DNA of 64,000 nt from Actimicrobium sp047621345. Its GTDB lineage: Bacteria; Pseudomonadota; Gammaproteobacteria; Burkholderiales; Burkholderiaceae_D. The stretch covers positions 15,158 through 79,157 of the forward strand of contig JBLHLW010000012.1 of the NCBI GenBank assembly GCA_047621345.1, read 5' to 3'. Both the position numbers and the translations under genes were made by a program. The notes under the pieces were generated by a model that saw nothing but the letters and a program-made list of their open reading frames with translations, had not been told where the DNA came from and made no database searches. Shown piece by piece: positions 7,525 to 15,895 of the stretch (position 1 is its first letter; each line of letters opens with the position of its first letter).

Positions 7525-9084
7525 ATGCGACACCTGAAATTTCTCCCGATCGCATTTGCTTTCGCCCTGTTATCCAGATCTGCTTTTGCGCAGGATGTCG
7601 TCACCATCGATACACGCATCAATGCTGCTTTCGCTTCTTCGACGGGCTGGTTCGTCAACCTGATCTTTGCACCATTGCCTGGCACAACGTTTCCTTGGAT
7701 CGTACTCTGGCTGGTTTCTGCCGCGCTGATATTCACGTTGTATTTCAAATTCATTCAGGTTCGGGCTTTCCGTCATGCAATCGAGCTCGTCAGAGGCGAT
7801 TATTCAAGTCCTAAGGATAAGGGTGAAGTCAGTCATTTTCAGGCGCTTGCAACGGCGTTGTCCGGTACTGTTGGCCTGGGCAATATTGCCGGAGTAGCTG
7901 TGGCTGTTGGTATCGGTGGACCGGGGGCAACTTTCTGGATGATCCTCGCCGGCTTGCTCGGCATGGCGACCAAGTTCACTGAATGTACGCTGGGCGTGAA
8001 GTATCGCAATGAGTATCCGGACGGTTCGGTCTCTGGTGGACCGATGTACTACATGTCAAAAGGTTTTCGCGAGCGCGGTTTGCCGGGTGGTCGATTTATG
8101 GCGGTTCTGTTCTCGTTGTTTTGTCTCGGTGGCGCGCTTGGTGGTGGCAACATGTTCCAGTCCAATCAGGCACATGCTCAGTTAGTCAATATTACCGGCG
8201 GTGCAAACAGTGTGTTATCCGGACATGGCTGGATAACCGGGTTGATTCTTGCCGTCATCGTCTTTGCCGTCATCGTCGGTGGTATCAAGTCGATCGTCAC
8301 AGTCACTGAAAAAATCGTCCCGTTAATGGCCTTGTTGTATGTCGGTGCCGCACTGATCGTCATTCTCGTTAATTACGATCGGGTTGGCTGGGCGTTCGGG
8401 CAGATATTTAACGGTGCATTCACCGGGCTAGGCGTGGCTGGCGGTTTCGTCGGTGCCTTGATTCAGGGTTTCCGGCGCGCTGCTTTTTCGAATGAAGCCG
8501 GAGTCGGTTCTGCCGCGATTGCGCATTCTGCGGTACGCACCAACGAGCCGGTTACCGAGGGTATCGTCTCGCTGCTCGAACCATTTATCGATACGGTCGT
8601 GATCTGTACGATGACGGCGCTGGTGATTGTGATTTCTGGTGTGTTGACGGTTGACCCGGTAACAGGTCTTTATCTGGTCACCGATGGGAAAATCGTCACG
8701 TCCGGAGGCGCCTCTGGGGTCGAGCTGACTTCAATGGCCTTCGCTCAGGGACTCAGCTGGTTTCCATATGTTCTGGCTGCTGCTGTGCTGATGTTCGCAT
8801 TATCGACAATGATTTCGTGGTCGTATTACGGACTCAAGGCTTGGACGTATTTGGTTGGCGAGGGTAAAAAACGGGAACTGGTGTTCAAGCTGGTTTTTTG
8901 CGTCTTCGTGGTTATTGGTGCTGCTGCGCAGTTAGGCTCGGTCATCGACTTTTCGGACGCAATGATTTTTGCGATGGCGGTGGTTAATATAGCTGCGTTG
9001 TATTGCCTGATGCCTGTAGTCAAGCGCGAGGCAGCATCGTATTTTGCACGCCTGCAAGCAGGTGAAATCAAGAAACTTAGCTAA
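7525..9084 (+). CDS. Alanine/glycine:cation symporter (AGCS family)
   Basis: 519 residues with a cleavable-looking signal sequence (ending near SAFAQ) and about ten membrane segments. Family motifs include the LSGTVGLGNIAGVAVAVGIGGPG block, GGPMYYMSKG, and FRRAAFSNEAGVGSAAIAHS. AGCS proteins take up alanine or glycine with Na+ or H+. ATG 7525 is chosen over a GTG two codons upstream because GGGAG (7513-7517) is 7 nt from it and too close to the GTG. It is a single-gene unit that ends convergent to the HTH gene. Confidence 0.93.
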   Translation: MRHLKFLPIAFAFALLSRSAFAQDVVTIDTRINAAFASSTGWFVNLIFAPLPGTTFPWIVLWLVSAALIFTLYFKFIQVRAFRHAIELVRGDYSSPKDKGEVSHFQALATALSGTVGLGNIAGVAVAVGIGGPGATFWMILAGLLGMATKFTECTLGVKYRNEYPDGSVSGGPMYYMSKGFRERGLPGGRFMAVLFSLFCLGGALGGGNMFQSNQAHAQLVNITGGANSVLSGHGWITGLILAVIVFAVIVGGIKSIVTVTEKIVPLMALLYVGAALIVILVNYDRVGWAFGQIFNGAFTGLGVAGGFVGALIQGFRRAAFSNEAGVGSAAIAHSAVRTNEPVTEGIVSLLEPFIDTVVICTMTALVIVISGVLTVDPVTGLYLVTDGKIVTSGGASGVELTSMAFAQGLSWFPYVLAAAVLMFALSTMISWSYYGLKAWTYLVGEGKKRELVFKLVFCVFVVIGAAAQLGSVIDFSDAMIFAMAVVNIAALYCLMPVVKREAASYFARLQAGEIKKLS

Positions 9085-9103
9085 CCAACCCAGCAAAATA
9101 AAC

Positions 9104-9139
9104 TCTCCGGAAAGTTTCAGCAATGGTTCCTTCCGGAGA
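9104..9139. terminator. Inverted repeat between convergent genes
   Basis: TCTCCGGAA (9104-9112) and TTCCGGAGA (9131-9139) pair perfectly between the AGCS gene and the convergent HTH gene. The T-tract is poor, so this is probably a bidirectional, weakly intrinsic stop. Confidence 0.5.
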
Positions 9140-9146
9140 CTGCCGC

Positions 9147-9437
9147 TTATTCCGCTTTTGGCTTGAATTGCTCCGGACTAATCCGGTGTTTTTCACGCCG
9201 GTCTCCCATCAGATTACGTAGTTCCCGGATGCTTAGATCGCTGATTTCATGCATGCGTATGAGCATTGATGCGCCCACCGGCAGACGGCGATGGCGGATC
9301 TTGCTGATAACTGGTGGAGCGACGCCAAGTTCGCGGGACAGTCCAGCGTCATTCTTGCTATGCATTTTTTCGATCAGAAAGTCCAGCAGGCGATTTGGAT
9401 CGTAGTCGACGTTGTCCAGTGTACTGATATCGGTCAT
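9147..9437 (-). CDS. Small HTH (Cro/CI-like) DNA-binding protein
   Basis: 96 residues. Residues ~27-75 (NDAGLSRELGVAPPVISKIR, then LIRMHEISDLSIRELRNLMG) form a Cro/CI-type helix-turn-helix without any extra domain. The start has GAGGAGA 7 nt upstream on the minus strand. It is a stand-alone gene, and neither target nor signal is evident. The adjoining upstream region contains the candidate small RNA on the same strand, separated from it by a strong terminator. Confidence 0.8.
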   Translation of the reverse strand: MTDISTLDNVDYDPNRLLDFLIEKMHSKNDAGLSRELGVAPPVISKIRHRRLPVGASMLIRMHEISDLSIRELRNLMGDRREKHRISPEQFKPKAE

Positions 9438-9701
9438 TGATTTCTCCTCGGGGCAGTCTCTTCGTTGTAGGGTAGCGCTGGCGGCGATACGGTTTGCTAA
9501 GTCGTTACTTTACGTGATTTTCAAGCACTCTTGACGGAGTTACATCTTTTTTGCTATTTGTAGAGGGTACTGCTAGTCAAAAACTACAGTGAAGCAATCG
9601 ATTTTTTTGTTCGCAAGCGCGTCGTTGCCGCTGTGCGCTGCTGCAACTTGACGGATAGTGAAGGAATAGAGTGCATGCATCGCAGGCCTGCCTGGGAGGT
9701 G
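9438..9701. other. Non-coding region upstream of the HTH gene
   Basis: 264 bp holding the promoter region of the minus-strand HTH gene. No further gene is seen; it is less GC-rich than its surroundings in 9510-9600. Confidence 0.4.
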
Positions 9702-9728
9702 AAAAAAAGGCCCGCGGTGAAGCGGGCC
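9702..9728 (-). terminator. Strong intrinsic terminator (minus strand)
   Basis: Read on the minus strand, stem GGCCCGC / GCGGGCC (arms 9722-9728 and 9709-9715) with a 6-nt loop is followed by seven T residues (complement of 9702-9708). No coding sequence on this strand ends just before it. Confidence 0.85.
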
Positions 9729-9783
9729 CAAACCCATTTGGAGAGGTGTTACAGATGAAGCAAGTTCAATATACCGCTAGTTT
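9702..9783 (-). ncRNA. Candidate small RNA
   Basis: A promoter-like pair and a strong terminator on the minus strand bracket about 80 nt with no usable reading frame of that orientation. The predicted RNA contains CACCUCUCC, which is complementary to Shine-Dalgarno sequences and is a frequent targeting motif in trans-acting sRNAs. The opposite strand carries GGAGAGG followed at 8 nt by an 11-codon frame (9755-9790), so a leader peptide reading plus-strand is the main alternative. No family name can be given from sequence alone. Confidence 0.45.
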
Positions 9784-9789
9784 GAATTA

Positions 9790-9817
9790 ATTGTAACTAA
9801 AAGTTTTTATAAAACAA
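9790..9817 (-). promoter_or_regulatory. Putative promoter of the candidate small RNA
   Basis: On the minus strand TTGTTT (9812-9817) and TACAAT (9790-9795) are 16 nt apart in an AT-rich stretch. Transcription would begin near 9783. Confidence 0.5.
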
Positions 9818-9990
9818 CTAACGTTCATTTTTGACCACGTCTTGAAGCCAATCACCAATTAGGGAGTTGCGGGAGGTACAGAAACGAAGTGCAGAAACTA
9901 CTCCGCCGGGGGTATGGCGATCTGAACACCGTGTCTGATATGAAGGCCCAGCCAGCGGCGGAGACCGCGATGGCCTTGCTGATGGGGATG

Positions 9991-10461
9991 TCAGCTTGTG
10001 ATGTCGGGTGCTGAAGTCCCAGACGGTTTTTCGGCTGATTGGTTTGATGATGCAAGTGTTTCGGTGTCAGCGGCTACCTTGCTTTGCTGCTGTCGTGCGA
10101 TTTTCAGGATGGCGTTACGGATGACGGTTTGCACGGTCATCGGATTGAACGGTTTGACGATGAATCCATGGACACCACGTTGCGCGGCTCCCTGAACGAT
10201 AGACGGCTCCATGTTGCCGGACACCAAAAAAATCAATGCCTTTGGCAACCTTTCACGCAGTAAATCGAGTATGCCGAAGCCCTGCTCGGAGGCAGCACCA
10301 ATATCCACGCAGACGATTTGTGGTGCCAGTTTAATCGTGCGCGCCAGACCTGCATCGCTAATGTTCGAGTCACCGATCACGTCATGGCCGCCCGCGACCA
10401 GCAACGTCGATAATAAATTGCGTGTGATTGAATTGGCATCAATGATTACCACTTTCAGCAT
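9991..10461 (-). CDS. Single-domain CheY-like response regulator
   Basis: 156 residues: a receiver domain (1-~122) plus a 30-residue polar tail. Phospho-acceptor Asp53 (VCVDIG), the threonine/serine position (FLVSGN) and the conserved Lys103 (FIVKPF) are present. The acidic pocket has a single Asp (VVIIDAN). The start at 10461 is chosen over an upstream in-frame codon because AAGGA lies 8 nt before it and MLKVVIIDAN is the canonical first strand. No output domain and no adjacent kinase are present; it may act in chemotaxis- or motility-type phosphorelays by protein contact. Confidence 0.85.
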   Translation of the reverse strand: MLKVVIIDANSITRNLLSTLLVAGGHDVIGDSNISDAGLARTIKLAPQIVCVDIGAASEQGFGILDLLRERLPKALIFLVSGNMEPSIVQGAAQRGVHGFIVKPFNPMTVQTVIRNAILKIARQQQSKVAADTETLASSNQSAEKPSGTSAPDITS

Positions 10462-10628
10462 CGACGGATTCCTTTTCTTGTGGTGGTTGGTAGGAGATGT
10501 TGGGCAAACCAAAGTCTCACATAAAGAACGCGCGCTGGCAATGTGACGGTCTATAACGTCTTGCGGTACTGTTCGTTCCTGACAAAATTTTATCGATCTC
10601 TATTTCGCTACTACAAGGAGTTTTTCCT

Positions 10629-11774
10629 ATGCCTGACTTCCTGAATCGACGCATGTCATTGCGTTTGCTGACGCTGGCTGCAGCCATGTCACTACTTGGC
10701 TGTAGTCCGAAAAGCGAGACCGGCACGGTGACCGCGACGGCCCCCGCAGTCGCGCCGGCCCCAGCCAAAAATGGTCCACTGAAAATTGGCTTCGTGTATG
10801 TCGGTCCGGTGGGTGACGCTGGCTGGACATTTGCGCATGATCTGGGCCGCAAGGCAATTGAGAAAGAATTTGGCGACAAGGTAACAACGACCTTTGTCGA
10901 AAATGTCGCCGAAGGGGCAGATTCAGAGCGCGTGTTTCGCGACTTGGCCGCTCAGGGCAACACGCTCATTTTTGGGACGACGTTCGGCTACATGGAGCCG
11001 ATGCTGAAGGTCGCCAAGGATTTTCCTGCCGTGAGCTTTCAGCACGCGACCGGTTACAAGACGACCACGAACATGGGTGTCTATGACGCGCATACCTACG
11101 AAGGTGCTTACCTCGCTGGCGTGGTGGCTGGCAAGATGACAAAGTCGGGCAAGCTCGGCGTTGTCGCCTCGATTCCGATCCCGGAAGTCATTCGCAACAT
11201 CAATGCATTTACGCTCGGTGCGCAAAGCAGTAATCCGGCGATTACCACCCGTGTGGTGTGGATCAACAAATGGTTTGATCCCGGCAAGGAGCGCGAAGGC
11301 GCGCTGGCATTGATCGGGCAGGGCGTCGACGTGCTGATCCAGAACACCGATTCGCCGGCCACCGTGCAAGCCGCCGAAGAGAAAGGCGTCTATGCATTCG
11401 GCTGGGATTCAGACATGTCGAAAGTCGGTCCGAAAGCGCACCTCGCCTCGGCAGCGATTGACTGGGCACCGTATTACACGAAGGTAGTGCGCGAGGCGCT
11501 TGCTGGCCCCGTCCAGAGTGCGGATAGCTGGTGGGGTGTGAAGGAAGGCGCGATCGTCATGGCCAGCATCAATCCGGCGCTACCGGCCGACGTCCGAACA
11601 CTGCTGGATCAAAAGACTGCGGCCATCAGTGACGGCACGCTGACACCTTTTCAGGGGCCGATTGTTGACCAGGCTGGCAAAGAAGTGGTCGCTGCTGGTC
11701 AAACGATGTCGATCAAAGACATGAAGGGATTGAGCTATTACGTTAAAGGCGTCGACGGTTCTATCCCGAAATAA
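10629..11774 (+). CDS. BMP-family substrate-binding lipoprotein
   Basis: 381 residues. A lipobox LLGC (Cys25) gives a membrane-anchored lipoprotein with a short Ala/Pro linker. The mature part matches the basic membrane protein / PnrA-like family (IGFVYVGPVGDAGWTFAHD, GTTFGYMEP, GVYDAHTYEGAYLAGV). Characterised relatives bind purine nucleosides for ABC import. No permease or ATPase genes adjoin it here; the next gene is an adenine/adenosine deaminase, which supports a purine substrate. A leader AAGGAG precedes the ATG. Confidence 0.9.
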   Translation: MPDFLNRRMSLRLLTLAAAMSLLGCSPKSETGTVTATAPAVAPAPAKNGPLKIGFVYVGPVGDAGWTFAHDLGRKAIEKEFGDKVTTTFVENVAEGADSERVFRDLAAQGNTLIFGTTFGYMEPMLKVAKDFPAVSFQHATGYKTTTNMGVYDAHTYEGAYLAGVVAGKMTKSGKLGVVASIPIPEVIRNINAFTLGAQSSNPAITTRVVWINKWFDPGKEREGALALIGQGVDVLIQNTDSPATVQAAEEKGVYAFGWDSDMSKVGPKAHLASAAIDWAPYYTKVVREALAGPVQSADSWWGVKEGAIVMASINPALPADVRTLLDQKTAAISDGTLTPFQGPIVDQAGKEVVAAGQTMSIKDMKGLSYYVKGVDGSIPK

Positions 11775-11797
11775 GCATTGAGGCGCCATTTAAAAAT

Positions 11798-11829
11798 CCG
11801 CTGGCCGATGGTGCTGGCGGTTTTTTTTG
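11798..11829 (+). terminator. Rho-independent terminator after the BMP gene
   Basis: CCGCTGGC and GCTGGCGG pair with two G-U pairs around a 7-nt loop, and are followed by eight T residues (11821-11828). Confidence 0.8.
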
Positions 11830-11872
11830 GGCGATTCCTTTATCATGGTCAGTTACTCTCAAGGATTTCCGC

Positions 11873-12898
11873 ATGAATGAAGCATTGCGCCACACCCTGC
11901 AGCAGATGCCAAAAGCAGAACTGCACATCCACATCGAAGGTTCACTCGAACCGGAACTGATCTTCGCGCTGGCCCGCCGAAACAACGTGGCACTGGCTTT
12001 CGAGTCTGTTGATGCCTTGCGTGCGGCTTATGCGTTTACCGATCTGCAGTCTTTCCTCGACATTTACTATGCCGGTGCCAGCGTACTGCTGACCGAGCAG
12101 GATTTTTATGACATGACGCGCGCCTATCTGCTGCGCGCGCATCAGGACCAGGTCCGTCACACCGAATTATTTTTCGATCCGCAAACCCATACTGCGCGCG
12201 GCGTGCCAATGGAATTTGTCATCAACGGGATCTGGCGCGCCGTACAGGATGCGCAGCAGGAGTGGGGCATGACCGGAGCGCTCATCCTCTGCTTCCTGCG
12301 TCACCTGTCCGAAGATGATGCCTTCGATACCCTGGAACTGGCGCTGCCGCTGCGTGATAAATTCATCGGCGTCGGACTCGATTCGGCCGAGCTCGGCCAT
12401 CCGCCAGAAAAGTTTGCCCGCGTCTTTGCCAAGTGCCGTCAGCTCGGTCTGCATCTGGTCGCGCATGCCGGCGAAGAAGGCCCGCCGGCCTACATTGCTT
12501 CCGCGCTCGATGTGCTGAAAGTCGAACGGATCGACCACGGCGTGCGCTGCCTCGAAGATGCCGCCCTGACGGCACGACTGGCGCAGGAGCGCATTCCACT
12601 GACGGTCTGTCCGCTGTCGAACCTGAAGTTGCGCGTAGTCGACCGGTTGGTAGATCACAACCTGCTGAAATTGATCGAGGCCGGTCTGATGATCACCATT
12701 AATTCGGATGATCCGGCCTACTTTGGCGGCTACCTGAACGACAACTTCGTTGCCACCTTCGAGGCGTTGCCGCTGACGCGTGCCCATGCCCACCAGTTGG
12801 CGCGCAATAGCTTCGAGGCCGCCTTCATCGATGGCGCGACTCGGCAAAAATATCTGGCTGAAGTCGATACATTTTTTGACGGGCAGCCCACTTCATGA
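11873..12898 (+). CDS. Adenine deaminase / adenosine deaminase-like amidohydrolase
   Basis: 341 residues. Zinc ligands His18/His20 (ELHIHIEGSLEPE), the HAGEE motif near 197 and a SDDPAYFGG motif near 279-287 are seen. The last motif is the one I associate with the adenine-deaminase branch of the ADD family (PA0148-like), whereas true adenosine deaminases have a TDDP-type site without PAYFGG, so adenine to hypoxanthine plus ammonia is the more likely reaction. It follows the BMP lipoprotein gene after a terminator, so it probably has its own promoter. Its stop overlaps the next start by 4 nt. Confidence 0.88.
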   Translation: MNEALRHTLQQMPKAELHIHIEGSLEPELIFALARRNNVALAFESVDALRAAYAFTDLQSFLDIYYAGASVLLTEQDFYDMTRAYLLRAHQDQVRHTELFFDPQTHTARGVPMEFVINGIWRAVQDAQQEWGMTGALILCFLRHLSEDDAFDTLELALPLRDKFIGVGLDSAELGHPPEKFARVFAKCRQLGLHLVAHAGEEGPPAYIASALDVLKVERIDHGVRCLEDAALTARLAQERIPLTVCPLSNLKLRVVDRLVDHNLLKLIEAGLMITINSDDPAYFGGYLNDNFVATFEALPLTRAHAHQLARNSFEAAFIDGATRQKYLAEVDTFFDGQPTS

Positions 12899-15405
12899 TG
12901 CGCACTTTAATGCAATCACTGCGCATGACGCTGCGCGACTGGCGTGCCGGCGAATTGCGTTTTCTGCTTGTGGCACTGGTGGTGGCGGTGTCGGCACTGA
13001 CCTCGGTGAGTTTTTTTGTGGACCGCATGCGCACGGGATTAAACCGCGATGCGCATCAGCTGCTAGGTGCCGATCTGGTGATCCGTGGCGATACGCCCAT
13101 CAGTGAACTGTGGCGCGCCGAAGCCCGCAAACGTGGGCTGACGCTGGCTGACACCGTCGTGTTTCCAAGCATGGCGTTGGCCGGCGAAGGCGACGCGATG
13201 CAATCGAAACTGGCCTCGGTGAAAGCTGTGACCACGGGCTATCCGTTGCGCGGCAATCTGAGAGTTGCCCCGAATAGTACCGACGCTGGCGTGACCACCC
13301 GGGCGATCCCGGCGACGGGTACGGTCTGGGTCGATCCGACTTTGCTGCTGGCATTGAACCTGCAAGTTGGCGCAACCATCAAACTCGGCGACCGGCAGTT
13401 CAAGATCGACCGGGTCATCGCTTCGGAGCCCGATCGCGGTGCCGGCTTCATGAATTTTGCGCCTCGCGTGATGCTGGCCGAGACCGATCTGGCCAGCACC
13501 AACCTGATTCAGTTCGGCTCACGCATTACCTATCGCTTGCTGGTTGCCGGTCCGCCGGAAGCTGCCAGCGCTTTCCAGCAGTGGGTGCAGGAGAGCATTG
13601 ACACCAATGCGATCAAGGGTATTCGACTTGAGTCGCTCGACAGCGGTCAGCCGCAGATGCGCGCGACGCTCGAACGTGCCGAACAATTTCTGTCGCTGGT
13701 CGGCTTGTTGTCGGCACTGCTAGCGGCGGTCGCCATTGCCATGGCAGCGCGCCAATTCATGTTGCGTCACGTCGATGCCTGCGCGATGCTGCGTTGCCTC
13801 GGCATGACGCAAAACAAGGTCACACTGATGTACCTGATCGAGTTTTTTGTCATCGGTTTGGTCGGTAGCGCAATCGGTGCCGCGGTTGGATTTAGCGCCC
13901 ATTTTGTGTTGCTGGAATGGCTGGGCAGTCTGGTATCGAACGATCTGCCCGCCGCCAGTTTTCTGCCGGCACTGCAGGGCGTCGCGATTGGTTTGTTGCT
14001 GCTGGTCGGGTTCGCGTTACCACCCGTTCTGCAACTGCGTAACGTGCCGCACAACCGCGTGATCCGGCGTGAACAAGATGCGCCGCAGCCGGTGGCGGTA
14101 CTGACCTACGGTCTGGGCTTGCTGACCTTCGTCGGTCTGCTGCTGTGGCAGGCGGGAAATGTGAAGCTGGGCCTGCTGACGGCTGGCGGCTTTCTGGTTG
14201 GATTGGTGCTGTTTGCGCTACTCGGCTGGCTCAGCCTGAAATCGTTGCGGGCATTGCGTGGCCTGTTTAATCATGCCAGCTGGCGCTTCGCGGTGACTGC
14301 CTTGCAGCGCCGGCCCGGTGCAACGCTGGTACAGGTCGTGGCGCTCTCACTCGGGCTCATGGCGCTGCTGTTGTTGACGGTCGTGCGCGGTGATCTGGTC
14401 AGTGCCTGGCGCCAGGCGACTCCTGATAACGCGCCCAACCAGTTCGTCATCAACATCCAGCCAGACCAGACGCAACGCGTCACCACCGAACTGTCGGCCA
14501 ATGGCGTCATCGATCCAACGCTGTATCCGATGATTCGCGGTCGTCTGATCGAAGTCAACGGCAAGCTGGCCGGTGGCGACGAGTATGTGGATGACCGTGC
14601 CAAGCGTCTGGTCGAGCGCGAGTTCAACCTGTCGACGATGATCGGTTTGCCGCCACAGAACCAGGTCATTGCCGGACGCTGGTTCGACAACAGCAAGCCG
14701 GAAGCCTCGGTCGAGGAAGGCCTCGCCAAGACGCTGGGACTGAAGCTGGGTGATGTGCTCAAATTCGACATCGCCGGGCAACTGGTCGAAGCGCCCGTCA
14801 CCAGCTTGCGCAAGCTCGACTGGGGTTCGATGCAAGTCAATTTCTTTGTGATACTGAACCCGGCCGTGATGGCCGATACGCCGCAAACGTGGATTACCGC
14901 GTTCCATTTGCCACCGCAAAATGTGGCGCTGGTGAATCAGCTGACGCGCGACTTTCCGAACCTGACGGTGGTCGATGTCGGCAATGTGATCAAGCAGATT
15001 CAGGCCGTGGTCGATCAGGTCGTCACGGCGGTCGAGTTCCTGTTCCTCTTCACGCTGGCGTCGGGCGTGCTGGTGCTGTATGCCGCGCTGGCAGGTTCGC
15101 ATGATGAACGCACCCGCGAGGCCGGACTGCTGCGGGCGCTGGGCGCAACGCGCAAGCAATTGTCGCAAGCACAGTGGATCGAGTTCGTGCTGGTCGGCGG
15201 CTTGTCGGGCTTGCTGGCAGCCACCGGCGCGGCGGCGGTTGGCTGGTCACTGGCCACCTTTGTATTCGATTTTGAATGGCAGTTCAGCCCGGTCGTCTGG
15301 GTGGCCGGACTGGTGGTCGGTGCGGCCTGCGCAGTCTTTGGTGGCTGGGTCGGGTTGCGCAATGTGCTCAACCAGCCACCACTACAAACCCTGCGCGGAG
15401 CCTGA
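12895..15405 (+). CDS. FtsX-like ABC transporter permease (YbbP type)
   Basis: 836 residues. One N-terminal membrane segment, a large periplasmic region, a block of three to four segments around 260-500, another periplasmic region, and three segments at the C-terminus. This is the duplicated FtsX/MacB arrangement of YbbP-type permeases. The usual partner ATPase (YbbA) and a TesA lipase are not in this window, so it is an orphan permease here. It starts on ATGATG overlapping the deaminase stop, and its stop overlaps the haemoglobin start by one base, so translation of the three is probably coupled. Confidence 0.85.
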   Translation: MMRTLMQSLRMTLRDWRAGELRFLLVALVVAVSALTSVSFFVDRMRTGLNRDAHQLLGADLVIRGDTPISELWRAEARKRGLTLADTVVFPSMALAGEGDAMQSKLASVKAVTTGYPLRGNLRVAPNSTDAGVTTRAIPATGTVWVDPTLLLALNLQVGATIKLGDRQFKIDRVIASEPDRGAGFMNFAPRVMLAETDLASTNLIQFGSRITYRLLVAGPPEAASAFQQWVQESIDTNAIKGIRLESLDSGQPQMRATLERAEQFLSLVGLLSALLAAVAIAMAARQFMLRHVDACAMLRCLGMTQNKVTLMYLIEFFVIGLVGSAIGAAVGFSAHFVLLEWLGSLVSNDLPAASFLPALQGVAIGLLLLVGFALPPVLQLRNVPHNRVIRREQDAPQPVAVLTYGLGLLTFVGLLLWQAGNVKLGLLTAGGFLVGLVLFALLGWLSLKSLRALRGLFNHASWRFAVTALQRRPGATLVQVVALSLGLMALLLLTVVRGDLVSAWRQATPDNAPNQFVINIQPDQTQRVTTELSANGVIDPTLYPMIRGRLIEVNGKLAGGDEYVDDRAKRLVEREFNLSTMIGLPPQNQVIAGRWFDNSKPEASVEEGLAKTLGLKLGDVLKFDIAGQLVEAPVTSLRKLDWGSMQVNFFVILNPAVMADTPQTWITAFHLPPQNVALVNQLTRDFPNLTVVDVGNVIKQIQAVVDQVVTAVEFLFLFTLASGVLVLYAALAGSHDERTREAGLLRALGATRKQLSQAQWIEFVLVGGLSGLLAATGAAAVGWSLATFVFDFEWQFSPVVWVAGLVVGAACAVFGGWVGLRNVLNQPPLQTLRGA

Positions 15406-15800
15406 TGATGACGGTCGAATCGACACTGCTGTACGACCTCATCGGTGGCGACGCACGGGTGCGTGAACTGGTCGACCGGTTCTATGACCTGATGGATCTG
15501 GAGCCGGAGTTTGCCGAACTGCGTGCGCTGCATCCGACCACGCTGGAGGGATCGCGTGACAAGTTGTACTGGTTCCTCAGTGGCTGGAGTGGTGGCCCCG
15601 ATATGTACATTGAACGCTTCGGCCATCCGCGGTTGCGGGCGCGGCATTTGCCGTATCCGATCGGGGTCAGCGTGCGCGACCAGTGGATGCAATGCATGGC
15701 GTTCGCGTTGCAGGACATTGGTGTCGAGGAGGGGTTGCGCGACCGGCTGATCACGTCGTTTTACCAGACTGCGGATTGGATGCGCAATCGGGAAGGTTGA
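15405..15800 (+). CDS. Group II truncated haemoglobin
   Basis: 131 residues, the length of a 2-on-2 globin. The WFLSGWSGGPDMYIERFGHP segment is typical of group II (GlbO/trHbO) and the preceding LVDRFYDLMDLEP helix fits. Such proteins bind haem and O2/NO and are linked to peroxide or nitrosative stress defence. The start at 15405 (overlapping the permease stop, TGATG) is preferred; an ATG immediately follows it. Confidence 0.88.
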   Translation: MMTVESTLLYDLIGGDARVRELVDRFYDLMDLEPEFAELRALHPTTLEGSRDKLYWFLSGWSGGPDMYIERFGHPRLRARHLPYPIGVSVRDQWMQCMAFALQDIGVEEGLRDRLITSFYQTADWMRNREG

Positions 15801-15820
15801 ACCGTATGGAGTGCGCTCGC

Positions 15821-15850
15821 GTGGGCTCGGTGAGGCTGAGCCCACCCTAC
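15821..15850. repeat. Dispersed hairpin repeat (single copy)
   Basis: GTGGGCTC (15821-15828) and GAGCCCAC (15838-15845) form a hairpin followed by CCTAC. Arms and flank match the repeats at 18.6-18.9 kb and 63.86-64.0 kb with one compensated change in each arm (CTC/GAG for CAC/GTG), which indicates that pairing is conserved. Confidence 0.7.
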
Positions 15851-15895
15851 GGGCGCCGTTCACGCATGCTCCTGAACCCATGTTGAAAAGATGAA

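Noticed and set aside
9852..10055. 67-codon minus-strand frame overlapping the receiver gene's 3' end
   Set aside because: Low-complexity composition, no ribosome site and no family resemblance.
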